DNA of 64,000 bases from Colias croceus (GCF_905220415.1 NC_059555.1:6750001-6814000); one strand, 5' to 3'; positions 49,331 through 60,609 are shown, counted from the stretch's first letter. The notes: generated by a model from the letters alone, not told the origin. Numbers and translations are program-made.

Positions 49331-49680
49331 ATATGTAGTATATATATGTATTCTTTTGACACACTGTGTGATGAATTTTTTTTTTGCGGTTTCCTAGTTT
49401 TAATTTCAGACTTCAGTTATCATAAAAAATATAAATAAATTAAAATTGAAAGCTGACAAATTATTCCTACTGATTACAAGCTCTATAATCTTCGTGTTTT
49501 CACTTTTCAATCATTACGTAATTTTCTTCTAGAGAAGTTTGGAAAGGTCAATCGAAACAATGTCTAGAGTTTATTAAGAAAACTATTGCATATTTTCACG
49601 TCATACTGCCATAGCAACTATAGTTTTGCAATCTTTTATTTACCTTGAAAGCTAGAAATAGATGAATGTATATTAGATTA

Positions 49681-49826
49681 CTAGTGTCCCGCGGTTTTAC
49701 CCGCATTGCTCGAATCCTATATAGCCATAGGCCTTCCTCGATATTATATTGATCATATTTATTCAAATCGGACCCGTGGTTCCTGATATTTAAATAAAAC
49801 AAACAAACAAACTCTTCGGCCTATGG
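49681..49826 (-). mobile_element. Helitron-like element, complete, upstream of ADGF copy 1
   Basis: CTAG|T at 49681-49684 on the minus strand, GCGGTTTTACCCGCATTGCT, and left end A|TCCATAGGCCGAAGAG at 49826. Same subtype as 7111-7285. Confidence 0.65.
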
Positions 49827-50173
49827 ATAACATAATTATTTTTAAGTAAAATTTAATTATTTATTATTCTTTCAAATATTTAAACGGATAGGTCATCATG
49901 TTTTAGTTAACTTTTCATAATATAAATATAGATTAATCTATTATTGTTTAAAATATGGTTTGACAACATTTTATGGAGTAGATATGTATATACAAACAAG
50001 ACATTAGTTAGCTGATTATTTGAAACTCTTCATTAAAAAAAGGCGAAAATATAACCCATTCCATGTATTCTTGGAAAAGATTATATCTTAAAGTGCTTAT
50101 TTAATGTATCACGCATAATTAGCTTTGAACGTAAATGAGATCTAAATTATGTAAATAACCCGAAAAAAAATTA

Positions 50174-50217
50174 ACGAATTTGTCATCTTGTAAGATAAGT
50201 CTGGGTGGCAATGCAAA
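50174..50217 (+). repeat. Dispersed 44-47 bp repeat, copy 2, upstream of ADGF copy 1
   Basis: Same unit as 47679-47725 in the same orientation, without the CCTA insertion. It lies about 110 bases upstream of the ADGF copy 1 TATA box. Confidence 0.6.
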
Positions 50218-50322
50218 CCAATTACATATTTAGTTTTTAATACGTCAGTTACCAGTTATAATATATTATTGTTATCGTCGACGTATTGCTTAATTCGAGA
50301 AATTATTGGGATAGTTTACGTC

Positions 50323-50358
50323 TATATAAATATCAAGTGATCCACTCATAACTCAGTC
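50323..50358 (+). promoter_or_regulatory. Core promoter of ADGF copy 1 (TATA box and initiator)
   Basis: TATATAAA at 50323-50330 is followed by the arthropod initiator TCAGTC at 50353-50358, whose A (50355) is 30-32 bases from the TATA start, the expected spacing. A second TCAGTG overlaps at 50357-50362. This implies a 5' UTR of about 58 bases before ATG 50413, with no room for an intron, and supports the single-exon model. Confidence 0.75.
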
Positions 50359-50412
50359 AGTGACTGAGACCAAAGTCAACTAGTGACCCTTGCGCCGATA
50401 ACTGGGCATAAA

Positions 50413-51930
50413 ATGTTTATCTTAATCTATTTCATGTTGTGCTCTATGTTCGGGAAAACATTAATGGCGCGATCATTGTACGAATACAACATTGAACGAC
50501 AGAACATACTTGATGAAGAGTTCGAGATGCAAGTGGGAGGCAGACTGCGCCTCACCGATGAAGAGAATATTGCGAACGACATACTCATGCACTGGAAGCA
50601 CTTAGAGGTACAGGAATCGTTCGATAATCCACAATATTTCAACTTCTCAAAGCACTACTTTAAATATAGAAACCAAATTGAAAAGTCAAAAGTGTATCAG
50701 ATCATACGAAAGATGCCAAAGGGCGGCGCTCTGCACGTTCACAGCTCCCTCATGTTGAGTGCCGATCGAGTAATGGAGCTGACGTACGAGGACCACTTAT
50801 ATGCTTGTATCGCCGCTGGCTATTTAGATTTACAATTCTCAGTAACGACTCCCCAACGACCTTGCCCGTATAAGTGGCACCTTTTAAGCGAATTAAGGAA
50901 CGCTTCCGACGATGTTGCTACCTTCGACGCGGAGCTCAGGAAACACTTCACAATGTACACGGATGACGAAAGCGAAATGAATAGAGATATCAATTACACT
51001 TGGAAGAGATTCAATAAAGTATGCCATTCCATAAAGGCTCTAATGTCGTACAGGCCCGTGAGAGAGAAATACATATACGAAGGTTTACAAGAGTTTTACA
51101 ATGACAACGTTAGATATATGGAATTAAGAAGTGGCTTGTCGAAATTATATGAACTGGACGGAAAAGTTCACGACGTAATGTACTTACCGCGTCTAATTGA
51201 CCGAGTAGCGAAGAAGTTTAAACAAACACATCCTGATTTTATAGGCGTAAAATTAATTGTTACGCATCGTCGATATCGGAACATGACACAAATGCAGTCG
51301 GTTATCAATATAGCGCGGCAAATAAAGAAAGAACTGCCCGACATTTACGCTGGCCTCGATTTAGTCGGACAAGAGGATTTAGGGAAGCCGTTAGTGAATT
51401 TCCTGCCATTATTAGTAGAAGCACAGGACGACGTCGATTTTTACTTCCACGCTGGCGAATCAAACTGGTTCGGGACGTCTTCAGATGATAATTTAGTTGA
51501 CGCTATCCTGCTTGGATCTAAACGTATAGGGCACGGGTTAGCCCTTATAAAGCACCCGGCTCTTATGACAGCGGTGAAGCAAAGAGACATAGCGATTGAG
51601 ATTAATGTGATTTCTAATATAGTGTTGTCTTTAGTGAGTGATGTGAGGAACCATCCACTAGCGACTTATTTAGCTGATGGTATGCCTATAGTTCTATCCA
51701 GTGATGATCCCGGGGCGTGGGACGCAGATCCCATGTCGTATGACTTTTACGTAGCATTTGTGGGTGTTGCGAGCAAGAAGGCAGATTTGAGAATGCTAAA
51801 ACAATTAGTGATCAATTCAATAAGATACAGTGCGCTAGATGATAGAGCTAAGACGTCATTGTTCCGACTGTTCCATAAAAACTGGCAAGAATTCATTGAA
51901 AATGTGATAACGATGGCTGGACTAAAGTAA
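50413..51930 (+). CDS. ADGF copy 1: secreted adenosine deaminase-related growth factor (ADA2/CECR1 family)
   Basis: Single-exon gene for a predicted 505-residue extracellular adenosine deaminase (adenosine to inosine plus ammonia). The frame is open from a GTG at 50383, but the first ATG is at 50413 with A at -3, and it starts a good signal peptide (MFILIYFMLCSMFG..., about 20 residues). Numbering from that ATG: the N-terminal ADGF dimerisation region spans about 20-100. MPKGGALHVH follows, with metal ligands H108 and H110. A cysteine pair C132/C151 fits the ADA2 receptor-binding-domain disulfide. HAGE carries H346 and E349, RIGHG carries H374, and SSDDP carries D431/D432. Sequons NFS, NAS, NYT and NMT suit a secreted glycoprotein. 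Length is normal for the family (~500). Oddity: the residue after the HxH motif is Ser (S111) where copy 2 has Asp. The gene is intronless and converges with its paralogue at 61090-62601. Family assignment is very secure; catalytic activity is inferred. Confidence 0.95.
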   Translation: MFILIYFMLCSMFGKTLMARSLYEYNIERQNILDEEFEMQVGGRLRLTDEENIANDILMHWKHLEVQESFDNPQYFNFSKHYFKYRNQIEKSKVYQIIRKMPKGGALHVHSSLMLSADRVMELTYEDHLYACIAAGYLDLQFSVTTPQRPCPYKWHLLSELRNASDDVATFDAELRKHFTMYTDDESEMNRDINYTWKRFNKVCHSIKALMSYRPVREKYIYEGLQEFYNDNVRYMELRSGLSKLYELDGKVHDVMYLPRLIDRVAKKFKQTHPDFIGVKLIVTHRRYRNMTQMQSVINIARQIKKELPDIYAGLDLVGQEDLGKPLVNFLPLLVEAQDDVDFYFHAGESNWFGTSSDDNLVDAILLGSKRIGHGLALIKHPALMTAVKQRDIAIEINVISNIVLSLVSDVRNHPLATYLADGMPIVLSSDDPGAWDADPMSYDFYVAFVGVASKKADLRMLKQLVINSIRYSALDDRAKTSLFRLFHKNWQEFIENVITMAGLK

Positions 51931-52067
51931 ATACTTTAAGCACCTATAAGTAATGTATTAAGTATATTCGTGTAAATATAATGTAGAAATGTAAATATAA
52001 TTCTAGAAGCCATAATTAATAATAATTAAAGAGATAGATAGTTAAGTGATTGTGAACAAATGCCCAA

Positions 52068-52073
52068 AATAAA
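52068..52073 (+). terminator. Polyadenylation signal of ADGF copy 1
   Basis: AATAAA lies 138 bases after the stop codon, in AT-rich sequence with no intervening element; an AATTAAA sits closer, at 52024-52030. The resulting 3' UTR would be about 150-170 bases. Confidence 0.6.
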
Positions 52074-52213
52074 CATAATAATTATGATAATCTGTAGTAT
52101 TTATTATCATTTAATATTATGATAAAGTATCATGCTGAACGATCGTTTTTGTTACTCAATATCTTCAATCTTATTTAGATATACCAAATTGTTTTCATAA
52201 GGGTACCGTATTT

Positions 52214-52430
52214 GATCATTTTATTTTATTTATAACAATAAATGATTTACAACTGTGCATAAAAAGCTTATCTCCAGTAATACAGCATGTATCCTCATCT
52301 AGGCAGGAAATTTCGTTGAATAACAATTGAATAATAATAGAGATAATATAAACATACACAACAAGAACACGTGCACAAATTAATTTAATTATTTCATAAT
52401 TTTCAATAGGTACAACGTCATACAAAGATT
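52214..52430 (-). mobile_element. Possible LINE 3' fragment downstream of ADGF copy 1
   Basis: Starts ATTTTATTTTATTTATAACA and, inverted, ends like a LINE tail. No coding remnant recognised; the alternative is plain AT-rich spacer. Confidence 0.35.
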
Positions 52431-53041
52431 GTGTAGCTCATAAATCACAATTTCATTCACCAATAAATGACGATATATGAATTGTTTTAAGTATGTAGAT
52501 TAAGGAATACATTTACTAAATCTTTGTTAATTAATACGTACCTATAGTAGGTAGGTCTTTTTCACACGTTTTTATTTACTTCACTTGTATTGCACGCCTC
52601 ATAAGCGAAGCGTTGAGGTGGGTACTACTGTCACTTCGCGCAAAACATCTGCCCCTGTAGTCTGTACAAATTAGTCGGTAATTACCGATAACTTATTTAT
52701 AGACCCGTCTTCAGCAATGAAAATGATGTCGCTTAATACCTCTCCCCAATTTGATGGAAGCATACAATGGATACATATTTGTTTATAATTTTTATTCTTC
52801 ACAAAACTTTCCTTTATGCGTCAAAATATTTATATAATAATAGCCTTGTAGCAATGCATTTTTATCTAAATTAATAACATCATTATTTCAATTCCGTAGA
52901 TATATGAAAAATAAATAAAATATAGATTTCAAGGATTTGGAAAATCATTTCTTTGCAACACATTCGAATATTGTCAAAACAAATTATTATTTGACATTGT
53001 CAATCGTTATGATACTGACGTTTGATCTCGACAAGATCTCG

Positions 53042-53426
53042 AAGGCCCTTCTCCCATTACGCTACCGGTATCCTACACGTCCGCGACTAGTATAGGTGGT
53101 CGTTTTTGCGTCGCGTTTCGCGCGTATCTCTCCGGAAGAAAGATAAAAAATTCTTATCATCATGTTGTAGTTCTCGTGCGGCTATAAAAACTCTACAATT
53201 TACTTATGTTTCTTTCAATATATGGATGAATCCAGTACATCCTACTTTTACATCGTCACTGGAATCGCTCGACATAGCGTCCGTCTACAAAAACGAGGCA
53301 CAATAATGATGAATTTAGTCATTTTTCAGTCGCTTAATATGCGAGCATCGGGCAGCGAGCAAATATCTAACTAGTATTCTACTCGAGTATCGTATTCTAG
53401 AAGTATCGAAATGGGAGAAGGGCCTT
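53042..53426. mobile_element. 385-bp MITE with 17-bp terminal inverted repeats
   Basis: AAGGCCCTTCTCCCATT at 53042-53058 is exactly inverted at 53410-53426. The interior includes TCGCGTTTCGCGCG and a 66-codon open frame (53106-53306) with no recognised domain. Target duplication not visible. Confidence 0.65.
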
Positions 53427-54382
53427 ACGGTTTGTGTGGATTTGTAGATACGGTTGATAATATCGGAAACATTATATATTATTATAATTTTATAATAAAT
53501 AGAAGATATTTCACACTTCCGATGCTATATTATGATTTAACGCAATATTTTTTTCTCTTATTTAATGTTATTGCAATTAAAATAAAATAAACAAATAATG
53601 TTTTATTTTTAAGATGGTTTCAAAATCTTATTGAAAATGTTAAGAAGCCTCTTATATTATATTAAATAAATATTAAAATAGTGTACTGCTGTCTGCATTT
53701 ATTCAGCCTAAATTATTGCATTCATATTCGATTAATTTCTTTTTGAACTTCTAGGATAATAAAATTATACAGATGAATACAAATAAAATAAAACGATCCA
53801 ATTACGAAATAAATTTATTAGAAAATTTTAATTAAACAGTTTATAATAGCGTAGTTGAAAATTTGGCTCAAAACCATCATCCCTCACCAACATAATAATT
53901 CTAGTAACTTGTTCATCTGTAAAATATAAAATTTATAGATAAATATTTATATTTAACACATAAATAATATTAACCGTGAACCGCTAAATCAATTGCATTG
54001 CATCCTTTGCTTATTAACTGTAATAAAATATACAATGATGCACATAATATAATATAATAATACAAGCTAAAAATACAAGTGATACAAATTATCCGTTCCG
54101 TCCTTAGTTTTAGTTCCGTCAGTTTCTATGATATCTTAAAGATTTCTCAAAAGGATTCGAATTGAGAGCTTTTGGAGCCCTATCTTGTAGAGCTTTTGGA
54201 GTCTTTTGATTAGAATTTTATTGCATTTCACAAATAACAAAATATTACTAAACTAAAACTAATAGCTTTAACTATACATAATATAAAAACATAACGCAGA
54301 TTGATATTTTCTTAGGATATTTGTTATCCAATAGATTTATAGGACTTATAAGAACATAATTAAAAATTATCCTCTTGAAAAC

Positions 54383-56494
54383 CATTGAGATAATATTAAT
54401 ATGGAGCAGACACCACGAACAAAATCTGTGCGCCAAGCGCGGCGGCGCGGGGCGCGCGAATGACGGCTAGACAGTCATAGATTATGCGATGTCACTGACT
54501 CACCGCTATAGAGGCGACACTTTGTTTCATTCTGTCTATTTTATTGGGTGCCACTCCTTACATGCACGTTGACTTGAAATTTTCTTTGTACTTACTTAAT
54601 ATTTATTTTAGGTATATAAACTGACTTTACTACGTAGGGCTAACAATATCTGGCATATAATATAGGATGATGTAAATAGTGACGTCATATGGAATAATTT
54701 AATTTTTTTCGTGTTTTAGGTTCAGTCAGGGCTATGGGAAGTTTTATTCCTTACAAATTGAGCCTTTTTTAGAAAAAAAATAATTTTTCCCTTTCTTCAC
54801 GGCCCAGACATGGAAACCTTGAATAGAAAAAATATTAATTACTTATCTCTGAACTAGCGGTCCGCCCCGGCTTCGCCCGTGGTACATATTTCGCAATAAA
54901 AGTAGCCTATGTTCTTTCTCAGGGTCTTAAGATTGTCTGTGCCAAAGGAGAATGCCCATGAAAGTATGGACCACAGTACAGTGTTGCGTCAATGCCAGAG
55001 TGGTTTTGGAGGGTTCTTCGATATTAAAAAGATTTTTACCAATTGATTTTTTTGTGATAAAAACAGGGGTTTTCAAGATATTGAGAAAAATGTGAAATAA
55101 CCTCAAAACTTAAATAACCCCGATTTAGTTAGGTTTATGTGTGATTTAGGTAACATTTTATCGTCCAAAGGTTATTTTTCGATTAACATATTTAATCTAT
55201 GCGTAGAGCTTATGCTTTCAGACAAAGTCCATCTGTTCATCGGCTAGTGTAGGTAGGCACCAGAAATCTTCCGGGACGGATTTCAAGAAAACCTAAATAT
55301 ATACTTAAAAAATGCCAATTGAGTTTTTATTCGGTTTACATGTTGTTGTTGTTGTTGTTTGAATCATTTTTTCACTACATATTCGAAGAAAGAAACAAAT
55401 AAGAAATAACTGGTTACCTACCAAGCTATGTCATAATAATATTTTTTTTATATATACATATTTATATTATTTTACTTCAATATCTTTGTTAAAACAACCT
55501 ACAGTGTATAAACAATACCTTAAAGAGTGATTTTATGTTAATTGATTTTTTTTGTAATTCAATGAAAACAATTATCGATATTAATACATTTAGCTATTTA
55601 CCATAGTAAATGTAATAAGTTACCGCTTGGTTACCGTGGTAACCGGTAATGGACACTAAATCTATAATACCTAACGGATCTAAACAATTTCATGTCTTAT
55701 TAGATTTTACAAAACATTCCCTGTTCAAAATATATTTTCCGATGGTAAGAAGGCCTCTAAATTGCCGAGATTTTTTTTAATAGTATTGTTGTCTTGATGC
55801 ATGAGAAAAACCAGTACCAAAAATGGGCATTCTCCTTTCATCAAAATCGGTCCAGTAGTTTATGAGCCTATTAATTACAATCAAACAAACAAACAAAGTT
55901 TTCCTCTTTATAATATTAGTGCAGATAAATAAATAATAATTCAATTATACGTTCAAGTCAGAAGCTTATACAATATCAATTAAAAATTGATTAAAATCAA
56001 TTAACAAAAAAAAATTGGTGATTGAGTAATTGATTTTCATATTTCATGATTTCACCTTTTTTCAATTAACAACCAGTCTATGCTTTTCTAAATATGTAAA
56101 ATTATTATTTTATACTATAAAAATATACGCCAGCAAATATTACTAACAACACTTATTTCATGCCCAATGTCATATCTTAAATTTTTAATCTATGACAAAA
56201 TGTCGCCCGCCAAAAATTTTGCTCTAACTAAGTTTTAAAAATTATTATCTAGTTACTTACTGATGAAAAGTTATTCCTTTGCACTTTTCCGTATTCTTTG
56301 TATTATTTGTGCAATATCGTAACACACACGTAGGCATATTTGATGCGTTTCACTTTAAAACAAATAAAAAATGAGCGTGACGTTCGCGCCAATGAGCGAG
56401 CAAGCGACTGAGTGCAGTTACGCCACATGACGTATGTTGAGTGGAACATATGTGATGTAGGCGGTATCGTCTCCATATTAATATTATCTCAATG
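54383..56494. mobile_element. 2.1-kb DNA element with exact 8-bp target duplication
   Basis: TTGAAAAC flanks it exactly (54375-54382 and 56495-56502). The 24-bp perfect TIRs begin CATTGAGATAATATTAATAT and end CTCCATATTAATATTATC...; partial matching continues a few more bases. GC-rich stretches lie just inside both ends (about 54429-54475, 56380-56440). No transposase seen. An 8-bp duplication suggests hAT- or P-type. About half the length is a nested Helitron. Confidence 0.85.
54854..55925 (-). mobile_element. 1072-bp Helitron-like element nested in the 2.1-kb element
   Basis: Left end A|TCTGCACTAATATTATAAAG at 55925, right end CCACGGGCGAAGCCGGGGCG and CTAG|T at 54854, both with correct A and T flanks. 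It is longer than the other copies; the ~850-base middle is AT-rich with no ORF. AAAGGAGAATGCCCAT occurs inverted at 54944-54959 and 55823-55838. Confidence 0.75.
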
Positions 56495-56502
56495 TTGAAA
56501 AC

Positions 56503-58081
56503 ACACAATTTATATTTATTTTGATAGAAATATTATTTTCATGATTGATGATTGATGTCAAATGTCAAAAAAGTAAATAAAGAGGTTGCCATACATGGAA
56601 TTTTGGATTCCATGAATATGTAATTAATAGAACATTAATTAAACGATTGATATAAAAAATATCGAATTTGATTAAAATTAAATTAACTGCCATGTTTTTT
56701 TGTGCATAAAATTTGCTTTTTTTATATGCAATTGCAATTGTAATAATGCGAAAATTAATATAACTAATTTTAATTTACTATCTATTCCCTAAAACTAAGC
56801 TAAATTTCTTGGAAAAAGAACACTAAATTTTTTAGGTCTATACTATAGTTACTGATTGGTTACTGATAATCGTTAGTTACCGACCGATTTCGGTCGATAT
56901 CGATGTCGATTAGTGTCGAGACTACGCCTACTGATTTTTCAAACTTAAAATGTCTTTATGTATCATACATTGCACTTGTAAGATAATACATACACACACA
57001 TATTAAGAAAAAACACTATTTTTAACATTCATGATATTTTTGGATGTCATTTTTGTTATTTAAACTAGATAAAAAACAGTTTAAAAAAGTTCTGTCTTGG
57101 ACGTCCGTGTGTCTGTATGTGCGGAGGATTTTCTTGTTAACACGATAGCGACCGAAATACTTTACTAATCGAGTCTTTTTTTTTCTCTTACGCTTGAGTA
57201 TGCTCAGGAATAGAACCCTTTCATTTTTCAGGGTCTGATTCGATGTGGTTTAATTGTTATTAAATAAACAAAAAAAAATATCGACTGTTCTCCATAATTT
57301 TAGTATATCTATATATATATTCTTTATTTTATTTTATTTTTTTATATTTATAGTGTACTCAAAATTCACCATTATAAACTCGATTCTTTATACTATAAGC
57401 CAAGGTTTAAAAAAATAAGTTGGTAGTCAGTCCCTTAAACCTGCGCAGTTTCACATCTAGGTGGGGCCACAAGAAAAATAGCTCAATTATTACGGTACCG
57501 CTTTCTTTACTTTTCCAACTGTTTTATTTTATTTCTTTTTTATATTTATAGTGTATAAATAATCAATTTTATTGTAAAGGATGAGATTATGAGGCGTGCA
57601 CTTTTGGATTTTCCAAACTATTTTTGTATTTAGACTCGATTTTGACGCACTTTAAGTGGCCAGATTTAATCCAAACTTTGTACACTGATCAATCATCGGT
57701 GACAATACAATATATTTGTATTTTTTTTACGTAGGTAACTATGTAATATGATGGTGAGTATATTGTATTCTGTCTATTAACACCTTATTATAATATCGTT
57801 TAAATGTAACAGTATCTACTATCCGGAGTATCCGGAGAATGTCATAGGTATTTTTGTACCAAGCAAGTGTTGTTGGGAGTAGAAATTAATTATTGTCACC
57901 GCTTAATACCGCATCACCGCTTACCAATAAGAACGTAGCAATATGGGTACAACCACGGAACATAGTTAGTTTTATATTATAATTTTAAGCGTTAATTAAA
58001 AACGCATTTTAATGAGCGTGCAATGACAACTGACGCGCGACGTGTGAACACCGCTTAATTAGTTACACACGTCTCAACATT
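56503..58081. other. Gene-free spacer between the ADGF genes
   Basis: AT-rich. TTTTTTATATTTATAGTGTA occurs twice (about 57336 and 57536), and a CTGTCTTGGACGTCCGTGTG block near 57095 looks like an old repeat. No coding signal. Confidence 0.45.
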
Positions 58082-58586
58082 TATAGTAGAGCCATTTTAA
58101 TAGGCAACATTTGACAGTTCAACAAAATTCAACAACGTAACCTAGTAACGACGACATAGAATAACATGATATTTCGTTTTGTTAGAACTGCACATTTGCT
58201 TAACTTTTTTCAATTACGATTACATATTTATAATAATAATGACCGATAGAAGTTATTTTAAGATTTCATTTTACTGATAAACCATCCTAAACATAATAAA
58301 CAATTTCTGAATTGAAGAACTGACGTCGCTACAATTTTGTGTCAATAAACCTTTTTTCTTTTTAAATACTAGAGACGTTACTCTAAAAATCGAAATCTGA
58401 CATCTAGAATCGAATGCATTGATTACTTGTGAATAAAAATCATCATAAATTAATAAATTCGATTGACAAATGTTTCAAATCCGTATCGATTAATACACTT
58501 TAATCGATGTTTTTAAGCAGGTTACCTCTCTTCGAAGATAAAATTGATAGACGTCAAATGTTGCCTATTAAATTGGCTCGACTATA
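58082..58586. mobile_element. 505-bp MITE with TA-type ends
   Basis: TATAGT(A/C)GAGCCA followed by TTTAATAGGCAACATTTGAC at both ends in inverse orientation, about 35-bp TIRs. Terminal TATA is compatible with a TA target site. Interior AT-rich, with several ATCGATT motifs. Confidence 0.75.
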
Positions 58587-58610
58587 ATAGTTCATACATT
58601 TTATATGGGA

Positions 58611-59007
58611 TCTATACTAATATTATAAAGCTGAATAGTTTGTTTGTTTGAACGCGCTAATCTCAAGAACTAGGTACTGGTCCGATTTGAAAAGTTATTT
58701 CGGTGTTAGATAGCCCATTTATCGAGGAATTGTTATAGCGGTCCGCCCCCGACCCGACCGCTAGTGGTCCGCCCCGGCTTCGCCCGTGGTACATATTTCG
58801 CAATAAAAGGTAGCCTACGTCATTTCTAGGGTATCAAAATATCTCCATACCAAATTTCATGCAAATTAATTCAGTAGTTTAGACGTGATTGAGTAACACA
58901 CAGACAGACAGAGTTACTTTAGCATTTATAATATTAGAGTATGGATATAGCATCTCGCTGAGACAAACAGGAACGGAGCACTGCGGGTAAAACTGCGGAG
59001 CACAACA
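58611..59007 (+). mobile_element. Helitron-like element, broken by a second Helitron
   Basis: Left end A|TCTATACTAATATTATAAAG at 58611; its body resumes at about 58946 and ends ACGGAGCACTGCGGGTAAAA...GCGGAGCACAAC without CTAG. An identical 19-bp sequence, AATAGTTCATACATTTTAT, flanks the unit at 58586-58604 and 59008-59026. Confidence 0.7.
58761..58945 (-). mobile_element. Nested Helitron-like element with doubled right end
   Basis: Left end A|TCCATACTCTAATATT at 58945, right end CCACGGGCGAAGCCGGGGCG and CTAG (58761-58764). A second, decayed copy of the terminal GCGGACCGC region lies just outside (58735-58760), suggesting two successive termini. Confidence 0.7.
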
Positions 59008-59026
59008 AATAGTTCATACATTTTAT

Positions 59027-60609
59027 CACAGTATAATACTATCTATAAGTACTAGATTTTATGTTGGAAAATAAATATTTGCTAGAACCGCCTTAACAAA
59101 GAATTTCAACTGATTCTTTCCTGTCTTTATCTGTGATCCACTGACCACTTCACTATTCACTAAACTAATTTTAAGCGACCAGTTACGAATTATTATCACC
59201 CATGGTGACAAAATATGTGTTGGTAGGAATTTATTTTATAGGTACGTATATGATAAGTGTAAGATAAATGTCCAAATTTAAAACTTTAATCCGTAAGACA
59301 ATATGAACGATAAATAACTACTGACCTGATTTTGTAAAGATTTCCATACAAAGTAAAATATATGCCTATGCCCGCTCTTAAATTAAATGTCTATTAGTTT
59401 AGGATATTAATTAAGCGTAATATTTATAAAAAAAATGTCGTGTATGCCAAGCACACGTGTCAGAAGTGAAACTTCATTGGCAAGATTCAAAGATACCAAA
59501 ATCGTCGCCTTACTTCATAACGTGACGGTATTGCCATGACACGACCATGGAATTTTAATCTCAACGAGCCTAAAGAAGTTTCCATTCAAAAATATTTCAT
59601 ACTTTTAAGTTTAGTTGAATTTGTGTGCACCTTGAACAACGAAAAAACTAGTATTAAAATAATGGAAGACTAGAAAGTGTAATTATTAATGCCCTATGAA
59701 TTAACATAGGGAAGTTAGGTAATAAATTAGTTAGTAGGGATGTATATTGTATAGTTATTTTCCCCAATATTATGATAGACGTCCCAATACATAACTACAC
59801 AGACCAATCGACAAAACTGTGCTAAGAATCTTGAAAATATCATTAGCCCTTATCGCTTATAGGGTTGAAAAGTGAAGTAAGTTTGCATAAAACTGCGTCA
59901 GTTTTGTTCACGCCAACGAAGACAGAAAGCTCGATACAATACACTCTGTTTCACTATATCTGTGGTTGGCAGCTTATTTATAAAGGTGCCGCGTCGTCAC
60001 CCGTCATTACCAAACTGTTTGTCAACCGTTTCTGATGACTTAAAGATCAGTGATGCAAGTTAATTTGTGCAAAGCGTAGAGAATCGGCTAATCTATCACA
60101 CGTGTCGCTAAATAAAACTAATAAACGATACTTTATAACAATTAAATAAAATTGAGCGTCAATTTTGTGGTGTGAACTAATGTGTGGGTTAATTTACCAA
60201 ACGTTTGTTTCAATTTATAAGATGATTCTACGACTATTTTTTATAATTTAAATAATGAGTAGCGGATATCAGATCCATCAAAACATGAGTAAAGTCGGAA
60301 ACTAGACCTTTTCGGAGATTTGTTAAAGCAAAAGCCATATTTTAGAACAAAAACTTTATTCACCACTGTCAATCTTCACGGAAGTTTCTAACGAATCTAG
60401 TACATGCTCATTTCATTAACGTACAGTAAAAATATGCAAAAAAACATACCTTAGTAACAGCTGTAAAGTAACAATTAATTTGTACCTACTTATAGTTAGA
60501 ATATCTTATCTGAGATTTGCGTTATCATTAATTTATTCAGGTAATAATAGTATACAATAGCTTATCATTAATCATTATACAATTTGATATTTTACAGAAT
60601 TATTTTGTA
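59027..60609. other. Gene-free spacer downstream of ADGF copy 2
   Basis: No exon or clear transposon end. AT-rich, with a few short balanced blocks around 59870-60020. Confidence 0.45.

Noticed and set aside
50383..50412. GTG-initiated extension of ADGF copy 1 (ten extra residues)
   Set aside because: Eukaryotic nuclear genes start at ATG; the ATG at 50413 has a good context and begins the signal peptide.
53106..53306. 66-codon frame in the 385-bp MITE
   Set aside because: No homology recognised; length expected by chance in this GC-richer interior.
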